From: Periplaneta americana
Lineage: Eukaryota; Arthropoda; Insecta; Blattodea; Blattidae
Direction: 5' to 3'
Assembly (NCBI RefSeq): GCF_040183065.1
Contig: NC_091121.1
Span: 43,261,287 to 43,325,286 of the forward strand
Length of the DNA stretch: 64,000 nucleotides
Shown: positions 55,629 to 64,000 of the stretch, one piece after another
Layout of the letters: each line of letters starts with the position of its first letter
Numbering within the stretch: the first letter of the stretch is position 1
Notes under the pieces: generated by a model
What the model was told of the DNA's origin: nothing
What the model saw: the letters and a program-made list of their open reading frames with translations, nothing else
The model's database searches: none
Made by a program: the position numbers and the translations under genes

Positions 55629-56169
55629 GTAGGTTGCATTTTTTAATAATGTAGCACATGTTAGGAGCAATGTAATGTGGTTTATTCAGCATTTATATTT
55701 GGTAATATTAAATTAATAATGTCAGTGAAAATTTACAAATCTCTTCAATTGGAAAATAAAACCATTTTCATTCAAGACACTAATAAGGATTACAAGATGG
55801 TTGTTGACAATCATAAGTTTTATTTTAAGGGTGTTTTCAAGCAACAAATAATGTAGCAAATCATAAATATTATAATAGATTATCTATAGTATTTCAAATT
55901 TATATTGCAATTACCTGATGAAATGATCAACTGCATTAATGAAAATCAAGAACAAATTATTTACATATCTCATCCTGTTGTAATGAAAATGTAAAAACTG
56001 ATGGAAAAGAATAACTCATGTTAACTTGAAATTGGATCATGCAGAATTTTGAAGTTCGAACAAATGTAAAGAATCGAGATTAAGTGCCTAAATTAAAATT
56101 CTGATACAGCCTTCTTCATTAATAAGATCTCAAAAAACAAATAGAGTGTGTTTCTTTTACAAAGGTAAT
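55629..56169. other. KRI1 intron 2, no gene seen
   Basis: AT-rich intron sequence without a recognised element. Confidence 0.6.
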
Positions 56170-56410
56170 CGACAAAAAATAGATTGGCAACAGGCCATGA
56201 CTGTTTGTCCAAGCACCTGCATAGAGTTGGAGTATATCAATCCCTAACTGCCCATTGTGCAATTCAAGCCAAGAAATGGGTTTGGAACACCTCAAAATCT
56301 GTGCTACAGTGGCTGGCCATGATAATATCTTTGAAAAATATTGGAGTGCAAGAGGTCAAATGACTTTATTGTCAAACGCCTGGCATTAGAAAACAACAAC
56401 AAACAACATA
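56170..56410 (+). mobile_element. non-LTR Z, 3' coding end relic
   Basis: Matches 36058-36250 (ttggcaacaggccatgactg, ccattgtgcaattcaagcca, gtcaaacgcctggcattag). It keeps a segment, ggctggccatgataatatct and onward, that the other copy has lost, and so shows the intact end of the frame. Confidence 0.85.
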
Positions 56411-56427
56411 TATCCAAACTTATAAAT

Positions 56428-56690
56428 TAATATATTATCGCTGCACCTCCAAAATCCGCCATTTTTTTTTTTTTTTTTTTTGAAGACAAAGAAAAAAGCA
56501 TCACACTTTTAATTTCCTTGATTTTCAAAGCTACTTGCGGTATAATTTCAATCATTACAAGAAAAATTATGAAATTATACCGAAATTAACTTTGAAAGTC
56601 AAGAGAATTAAAAGTGGCAATGCTTATTTCTTTGTCCTGCATTAAAAAAAATGGATTTTGAAGGTGCTGCGACGATATTTATAACAAAGA
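56428..56690. mobile_element. foldback element, about 120-bp arms
   Basis: The left arm (gctgcacctccaaaatccgc, cacttttaatttccttga, gcggtataatttc) and right arm (inverse of tttgaaggtgctgcgacg, aattaaaagtggcaatgc) are separated by only about 20 bp. A T-run of about 22 lies in the left arm. Non-coding. Confidence 0.75.
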
Positions 56691-57344
56691 GTTTATTAAT
56701 ATGTGTATCACCTCAGAAAAGTACATATTTCTCGCAACATACTGATAACAAATAACATTAAATTAAAACAGGTATATAAAAGATAGAATATACACCTTGT
56801 CAAACCATTAATTTTAACAGACAATTAAAAAGTTAGTGAGAATCTATAACTAGAAAAATAGTTGTTTCCTCGTGTCTCCAAACAAAACTTATTGAAACTC
56901 TTGTGGTGGACTAGGATGGTCACTGATTATCAGGAATTCCTATGATAAACTGCAGTTGGAAGAAACTTACAGGCACTAGATGTTAGAGTGAGTAATATTT
57001 GCAATATTATGACATTCTAAATTCGATTATATAACATCCAGAAGGAGAGAGGGGTGAGCAGACTGGCTTATAGTACGTGTTTTGTTTTTAGTTCAAAAAA
57101 ATTGTGGTAGTGCACCGTTTTGGCTCAAACATTATGTTCGCCCCAACTAGAAGTGCAAAAAATAGAAGTGAAATTAATTTAGTCTTAATTTTCCTTATAT
57201 ATTAGATCAATAAATTGCCATTTTGCTTTTGTTGCTGTAAATAATGGATTGAAACTGTCTCATTGAATACAAAACATCTCTTGTTTTTCACACAGTAGCT
57301 CTTTAATTGAGGTTGTTATTGTTTTATGCTACATATCAATATAG
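56691..57344. other. KRI1 intron 2, last part
   Basis: No element or exon recognised. Confidence 0.55.
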
Positions 57345-57502
57345 AAGACATAGATGAGACGAAAATCCCAACAATAGCTGAGGAAGAAAAACTCATTCAG
57401 GAGAGTTTCAAAGGAGCACTGAAGGATGATGACGATGAGGATGATGAACAAGGGACATGGGGTGGACTCTTCCAGAAGCGTCACAAAACTAAGGAGGAGC
57501 TG
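57345..57502 (+). CDS. KRI1: KRI1 exon 3
   Basis: Acceptor aatatag ends at 57344, donor GTATGT at 57503; phase 1 in, phase 0 out. It reads EDIDETKIPTIAEEEKLIQE, SFKGALKDDDDEDDEQGTWG, then GLFQKRHKTKEEL. The EEEKLIQESFK segment and the acidic run before GLF-x-x-R-x-KT-x-EE are Kri1-typical. Confidence 0.95.
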
Positions 57503-57647
57503 GTATGTGAAAAGTGCCTCTGTAAGTTGATAAATAATAGGTCCACAATAATAAAATGTTCATAAAAATTTTTTTTCAGAATTGAAGAGGAATACATATT
57601 TTGAGGTTTACTGTTCATTTATTGACATCTGTGTAAGATGGAGTTGG

Positions 57648-58165
57648 CCATGAGATGGTGTAGGGGTAGCAAGCAGGACCAAGACTTCACTTGCTTATGG
57701 GTTCGAATTCCGCTTGGGCTGATTTTCCCAACCTTAAAGACGAATGTCAGGTAATCCTGTGGTGATATCTTGGTCTCATCTTGCCAAATGCCATCTCACT
57801 ATCACTAATTCTATCAATGCTAAATAACCAAGGAATAGTTGGGTAACTCAGTTGGTAGAGCAACTGGCTACAGACGGGAAAGTCCTAAGTTCAATCCCAG
57901 GTGATGACGAGATTTTATTCATTGCCAAAACTTCTGAAATTGCCCCGAGGTTCACTCAGTCTTCTATTAAATTGAGTACCAGGCCTTTCCCAGGGTAAAA
58001 GACAGCCTGAGCATGGTGCTGACCACACCAACCTCTAGTGCTGAGATCATGAAAGCATGGTGCTCTACCTCCATGCCCCCCCAAGCACCTCCTTGGCGTG
58101 TAAAGGGGATGCTTTTACCTTTTACCTTAAATAACCTAATAGTTGATAACCGACTAAAAAATACG
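57648..58165 (+). mobile_element. SINE (SINE-A related) with a second SINE nested in its tail
   Basis: The outer SINE has a tRNA-like head (gtaggggtagcaagcaggac, gggttcgaattccgc), body with gattttcccaaccttaaaga and tail gctaaataacc, resuming at about 58124-58165 with aatagttgataac. The inner SINE (57841-58123) has its own tRNA-like head (ctcagttggtagagcaact, aagttcaatcccagg). The duplicated target is taaataacc to aatagttg, about 17 bp. Confidence 0.82.
57841..58123 (+). mobile_element. nested tRNA-headed SINE (family H)
   Basis: About 283 bp. The head has A-box-like actcagttggtagagcaac and B-box agttcaatccc in tRNA spacing. The body holds ccaacctctagtgctgagat and gcgtgtaaaggggatgc, ending in a ttttacctt repeat. 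Confidence 0.82.
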
Positions 58166-58645
58166 AGGTTCTGAGCTTTGTTTTTGTCTAACACTATGTA
58201 ATATTTTATTTTATTTATTTATTTTTTTTTTTACTTCATTTCATTACTCTACATTGTACTTTCATCTCATGTTTCTCCGAAATCAAATTGTACATTATTT
58301 TTAAATTTATCATTGTTCTGTATTCTCTCCGCAATCATATAGTATTTTATTTTTAAGTTAACCTCTGCTTTGTACTCTGGATCCTAGTGGTCAGCCGTAG
58401 ATGTCGGCAGATGTCCCAAATTGTGGAATTAGTAGTAGTAGCTAATACGTCAACATGCTTCAAATTTGTAACTTAAAGAAGTTTGAGACCAACTTAGATT
58501 TCATTAAATTAAGTTAATATTTTAAGTGTTGTTTTACAGAAAGGTCTAAACAGTGTGTCTCATTAGGAAAGCTGAATCTTGATTTGGTCACTTTGCAGAA
58601 TTTTTGTTTCTATATTATTGTTTAGCTTTTTTTTATGTATTGTAG
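58166..58645. other. KRI1 intron 3, last part
   Basis: T-rich, with tattgtactttcatctcatg-type text that may be the end of a retroelement. No exon. Confidence 0.45.
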
Positions 58646-59589
<944 letters not shown>

Positions 59590-60085
59590 ACTTGCGTGAT
59601 TTGGGTTCTGCATATTGCGGATAGATGGCAGAATTGTGACCCATTTTCAAGTTGCACACCATCACAGCTGGCCACATTATGCATGATGTGTATCTGTGAA
59701 GAATTAAGTCGTGTACTAGGGTGAGTGTAGTGTAGGGAATGGGTGAGGATGATGATGAAGGTGAGGAAGGGAGAAGTGGAAATCCAGTGTCGGCACGTAG
59801 CCTACTCCTTTCGAATAGCACCAAGGGGGCCACCAAGCTTAACATCCCCATCCAACAGACGAATCACTATCAACAGTGACATACGCCTTCTCTTCATATG
59901 CACTGCTGAGAGATTTGGGATTTAACCCAGGCATATAGTCTGTGATTAGAAGTTGTGCACCACCATCTCTCCTAGTTCCGAGGTAAAAATTTTTACATGA
60001 AAATTTCTGACCCCACCGGGAATCAAACCCGGCCCAGCTAGTCTGAAGGCAGACGCGCTACCATAGAGCTAACTCCATGGACGGA
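59590..60085 (-). mobile_element. tRNA-headed SINE-like DNA, probably two units
   Basis: The minus strand shows two tRNA-like heads: 60085-60010 (gttagctctatggtagcgcg, gggtttgattcccggtggg) and about 59965-59910 (gcctgggttaaatcccaaat). Between them is the palindrome gtaaaaatttttac. The first head has a shortened anticodon loop and so is not a working tRNA. Confidence 0.6.
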
Positions 60086-61568
60086 TTATTTTAGTGTTGA
60101 TTCGATAAATATGTTGTAACCAATTGTTTTTTGTAGTTCTGCATTCTGTCTTCAGATGACGTCATGTTTAATTCTTTTAAAATGTCTTAATTTTTCTTAT
60201 GGTGAAAAATTTCATCTCAGCTGTATGCAATCTTTTTTTATCTTTTTGCTCTACACCTGTTGAGGTAAAATTTCTGGCAACTTATGCACATTGTTGTTAC
60301 CCTGAATAACCTATTGAGCAGGTTTCAGTGACAAAGGTACCACTACAACTAAGAGTCCTACTCTATTTCGGTTTTGAAAAACACTTTTTTGAGCCATGAG
60401 ACTGCCAATGAAGCAGATACAGACGTTTATTCATTGTTTTGTTAGTAATAGACCTCTCAAAAAACAATAAATGAGTATTTCAGCAGGACTCAGCATCTCA
60501 CGCACATTGCAATCATGGAGTAGTTCTTTGACCTTCAGGCTGTCTATATTGAGTTTCAGTGCTCGATAGACAGGTCAACGAAAGCTCAGAGGACCAGGAA
60601 CCATTATGGAGATTGATAAGTGCAAGATAGGCTGGAGAAAATATCAAAGGGTTTCAAATCGTTGACAATATTGAATGCAGCATGGACACAGATGATTCTT
60701 CACTAATACATTGCTTGTCCTCACTAGGTATGAAAGGTAACTTGACATTGGACTGTCACAAACCCACCCCCACCCCCACCCCCGCCTTGTTCTGCTTGTA
60801 TTCCCTTTGTTCTCCTTATCTTTCCTTGTTCTTGTAACAGTATATAATAAAAAAAAATGGATAGATATTGATGTGATTTAAAAGGGACAGTCCTATGTAC
60901 TTCAGATTGCAAAGACACTGTTGCAAGACTTTAGATTATTCCAGCATTTCGGAACCACATACAGAGTTCATTATTAGGGCAAATAGGTACGACCTGATGA
61001 TTCTGGTTGCTTGTAGTAGCTATCATAATGAGCCCAACAGGGTAGATGACTCTGTACCTATAATCTTTTCGTTGTAAGAATAATCCTACAGTAAACAATG
61101 GCACGTGACTGAAGTGAGGCTTGATTGGCCACAATTTGGCGGCAGAGATTCTCCATAAGTGATCCCGCTCACTGTTGTACATTCTGTTCCATGTTAAACA
61201 TTTCCCGTTTCTCGTCAGAGTAGACCTAACCTCACTACTATGCATTCGTTTGCTTAGGAAACTGTTACTTTATAATTTATTAGTTGGAACTTACATATAC
61301 ATTCAACATTATTTCTTTCTCTTCGCTTTTGAGAGGGTTTCCACTCTTATGTTTAGTAACCACATGCATTGAGTATGCAGAAGCTATTCTAACACGTGTT
61401 TACGAGAACAAGCTCATGTGGCGCCAGCGTATTACAAGAACAGACTACCTTGGCATTATTCTTAGTATTCATCCACTTACAACATAAATAACAAAATATA
61501 AAAGTAGCTTTTCTTTTACATAGCGTTTTACATATGAGTCAAGTTATATGTTTCGTCGTATTTAATAA
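60086..61568. other. KRI1 intron 4, no gene seen
   Basis: A C-rich run at 60763-60786 (G-rich on the minus strand). A stretch at about 60935-61075 is related, in inverse, to 62120-62260 (aggttgtacctgtttgt, gaaccgtatgt), perhaps parts of one element family. Confidence 0.45.
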
Positions 61569-61975
61569 CTATAGTCCCGTCGCTCTAATTTCCGGCAGCC
61601 AATCGCGTTGCAGGTCGGCTACATTTAAACGTGTGCATCTTGTGATTCGCTGATTCGTTTCTTAAGGCTCGATAAATATTTAATATAATCGCCCGTCATT
61701 TTAGCTCTTTCGTTGGCGTTCGCAGAAAGCACACGAAGACGTTATTTGCCGCTCAATTATTTGCTGAATTACATTGTGTTTGATTTATTATCATAAGAGC
61801 TACGACATGATAATGTTTAACGGTGTGGCAAATAGATTCCTCGTATGGTAGCTCAGCAACATAAGAACAAAAATGGCGAAGGATACTACCTACCTAGACT
61901 TTATAGAGCCTTCACTTTCTAAGACGTAAGCAAAGAGGCGGAGTTACGCCAGAAATAACAGCGTCGGGACTATAG
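61569..61975. mobile_element. MITE family M1, copy 2
   Basis: A 407-bp copy of the element at 33969-34372, with the same ctatagtcccg/cgggactatag ends. Its right end keeps agcgtcggg where copy 1 reads atcggg, so the TIR pairing is better here. Confidence 0.88.
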
Positions 61976-62393
61976 AATTCAATTTTTATTTTCAAATAAT
62001 ACAAAGTTATGATTTCCAAATACGGAACTATATTTTCCTGCGTTGTGTGAGTGTTTCGACTGGGAGCCAATCACGGGTATGACAGCCACGTGCTTGTGTT
62101 TACATTAGGATTTTTCTTACAGCAAAAAGAGTATATTTGCCCTGATGATAGAACTGTATGAATAACGAGACATAATGATCCCAACAGAATAGGTGACTTT
62201 AGGTTGTACCTGTTTGTTCTGATGAGGGAACCGTATGTACCGTAGTTCAGAAATATTGGAGGTGTTAAATTCCAGAACACAGTGAAATACGCAAAAGTCT
62301 ATTTATGAACACATGCACTATGAAAGCCTAAAAACTTATGATCTATTTAATATCTAAAATGTACAATCCAGAAATGGGAAATGTTACTTTTTC

Positions 62394-62438
<45 letters not shown>

Positions 62439-62598
62439 AAGTGATAGATCAAGAAAATAAACTATGAACAGTAATACCAATGCAAAAAAAACTTAAAAAG
62501 TAATGAAATTGTTGCAAATACATAAACCATGTAATGAAGAAGTCTGTGTCATATTTTTAACACTTAATTTTCTACTTCACAATGTTTATTTGTGACAG
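61976..62598. other. KRI1 intron 4, last part
   Basis: Includes a (TA)n microsatellite at about 62396-62436. No exon. Confidence 0.6.
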
Positions 62599-62761
62599 GT
62601 TTCTTGAGGTCAATAAAGAAGACAATGACTACATACCAACCTATGAAGAAATTGTCCATGACTCTGACGAGAATCTATCAGAAGATGAGAAGACGTTAGA
62701 AAAGCAGGAAGAATTCGAGCACAAATTCAACTTCCGGTTCGAAGAGCCAGACAAGGAATTT
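62599..62761 (+). CDS. KRI1: KRI1 exon 5
   Basis: Acceptor gtgacag ends at 62598, donor GTGAGT at 62762; phase 2 in, phase 0 out. It reads FLEVNKEDNDYIPTYEEIVH, DSDENLSEDEKTLEKQEEFE, then HKFNFRFEEPDKEF. The EDE-x-x-x-E-x-QE-x-FE-x-KFNFRFEEPD stretch is a strong Kri1 signature. Confidence 0.97.
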
Positions 62762-62845
62762 GTGAGTGCATTTGTGGCTTTGTGTTTTAGAACATGTAGT
62801 ATATGAGAATTGTCAGTTTGTGTAAGAAGAAAATGTCTCTTTCAG

Positions 62846-63058
62846 ATCAAACGGTATCCCCGGACAATGGAAAACTCACTCCGTAAAAAAGATGACAGAA
62901 GAAAGAGAAAACGACAAGAAATTAAAGAAAGGAAGGAAGCTGAAGCTGCTCGAAAGAGAGAGGAATTGAAAAGATTAAAAGCGCTGAAGAGGAAAGAAAT
63001 AATGGAGAAGATAGAGAAGTTGAAGCACATCACAGGCAATGAAGAAGTTGGCTTCAAG
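62846..63058 (+). CDS. KRI1: KRI1 exon 6
   Basis: Acceptor ctttcag ends at 62845, donor GTAAAA at 63059; phase 0 in and out. It reads IKRYPRTMENSLRKKDDRRK, RKRQEIKERKEAEAARKREE, LKRLKALKRKEIMEKIEKLK, then HITGNEEVGFK. The lysine/arginine-rich charged helix fits nucleolar localisation and RNA or pre-ribosome contact. The 84-nt intron before it is the shortest in the gene. Confidence 0.98.
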
Positions 63059-63558
63059 GTAAAAGAGATCACTTACATATTTTTAAAAGATTGAAATACG
63101 GTATGATAAAAGTGCAAATAGCATTAAAATACAGAGTAATTCACATCTCTTTACTATTAAGTTTTATAGCATGCCTTCGAAATTGCGGTACCTGTTTCTA
63201 GAAGTCTATTCTTTCATTTATATATAATATGCTCCTATAAATACATCAGAGATATTAATTATTAGCATGCAAAGACGGAGTTGTGTCAGTGTTGTACGAA
63301 AATATGTCGTTTTATCCTGATGACCTTCAAACAATGTTACAGTAGTGTAACTGCTACTGCTTCCTCTGTCACTGCTGCTACTGTATTAATTTTATTATTA
63401 TTATGCCATGTTACTATTGCTAATGTTATTACTATTACAGTACTGCTACTACTTCTTCTGTCACTGCTGATGTATTACCATCACCAACACACCTCTATTT
63501 CTTTTCCTTTTTTGGTCTACCACATCATATACTTATATATGATGTACCACTTTTCCAG
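63059..63558. other. KRI1 intron 6
   Basis: Low-complexity T- and ACT-rich DNA (tactgctactact-type) at 63345-63470. No element or exon. Confidence 0.65.
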
Positions 63559-63697
63559 GACGAAGATTTGGAAGGAGACTTCGATCCTGCAGAGCATGAC
63601 AGACGCATGAGTGAGCTATTCAATCACGATTTCTATGAAGGAGAAGAAGATAGTGGCAAGCCTGAATTCCCTGAGCTAGATGAGGAACTTGAGATAG
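63559..63697 (+). CDS. KRI1: KRI1 exon 7
   Basis: Acceptor ttttccag ends at 63558, donor GTACAT at 63698; phase 0 in, phase 1 out. It reads DEDLEGDFDPAEHDRRMSEL, FNHDFYEGEEDSGKPEFPEL, then DEELEI. The DLEGDFDP-x-x-HD-x-x-M-x-x-xF-x-x-x-FY block is conserved in Kri1. Confidence 0.97.
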
Positions 63698-63777
63698 GTA
63701 CATGTTGCTAAAACAAAGCCCAAGAAGCTAAGCTGGTTGGCACATTGATTTGTTATTGTGACATTTTGATCTTGCAG

Positions 63778-63866
63778 AGAACTGGAACTCGTGGAGTGGC
63801 GAAAAGGATGAAGCACAGGACGGACAGGACGAGAATGAGCTCCACTGTGAGGATCCAGAATTCAAC
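63778..63866 (+). CDS. KRI1: KRI1 exon 8
   Basis: Acceptor cttgcag ends at 63777, donor GTGAGT at 63867; phase 1 in, phase 0 out. It reads ENWNSWSGEKDEAQDGQDEN, then ELHCEDPEFN. CEDPEFN leads into the C-terminal Kri1 domain, whose exons must lie beyond 64000. Confidence 0.94.
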
Positions 63867-64000
63867 GTGAGTTTGCTGCAGTTTGTGTTATGTTCACATT
63901 GGGAGGATCTCTTGTAGTTTGATGGGGGAGGTGGTTTTTTGTGTTCTTAACTTCAGTTTGAGTTGATACCCATTCTTCCTTCTTGATACATGTTGTGGGT

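Noticed and set aside
57841..57915. Possible tRNA gene on the plus strand
   Set aside because: It is followed by a SINE body and bounded by target duplications, so it is the head of a nested SINE.
60010..60085. Possible tRNA gene on the minus strand
   Set aside because: A- and B-box-like sequences are present but the anticodon arm has a four-base loop and the acceptor ends do not pair. It fits a SINE head better.

Overview
This is animal, almost certainly insect, genomic DNA. It is AT-rich, has multi-exon genes with GT-AG introns of up to about 10 kb, and is packed with decayed transposable elements. The two host genes are an insect-type Dscam and KRI1. The mix of Tc1/mariner, Penelope-like, non-LTR and tRNA-headed SINE relics in large introns would fit a large-genome insect such as a cockroach or termite, but that placement is inference.

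Positions 1-43563 hold the 3' half of a Dscam gene on the + strand. I reconstruct 13 consecutive exons whose splice phases all agree. They encode 681 residues: the end of FN3-4, Ig10, FN3-5, FN3-6, one transmembrane exon and the complete cytoplasmic tail, which stops at 43561-43563. The upstream exons (Ig1-9, most of FN3-1 to 4) lie outside the window.

Positions 43564-50288 are intergenic: the Dscam 3' UTR, a TA-flanked MITE, a Penelope relic with a hammerhead motif, a SINE, a mariner-type relic and a non-LTR fragment. Positions 50289-63866 hold the first eight exons (444 codons) of KRI1, a nucleolar ribosome-biogenesis factor, also on the + strand. It runs off the right edge just before the Kri1 C-terminal domain. 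The two genes have no known functional link.

The rest is mobile DNA. A young Penelope-like element sits as two 5'-truncated copies head to head (about 1.63-3.9 kb), each carrying a hammerhead-ribozyme motif at its outer end. A second Penelope subfamily shows the same layout at 36.6-36.9 kb. Other elements are a nearly complete Tc1 element (16710-18052), several mariner-type relics, three non-LTR families, at least seven kinds of tRNA-headed SINE, and several non-autonomous DNA elements with clear inverted ends. Many are nested, and target-site duplications let the insertion order be read. No CRISPR array, prokaryotic gene, rRNA gene or functional tRNA gene was seen.
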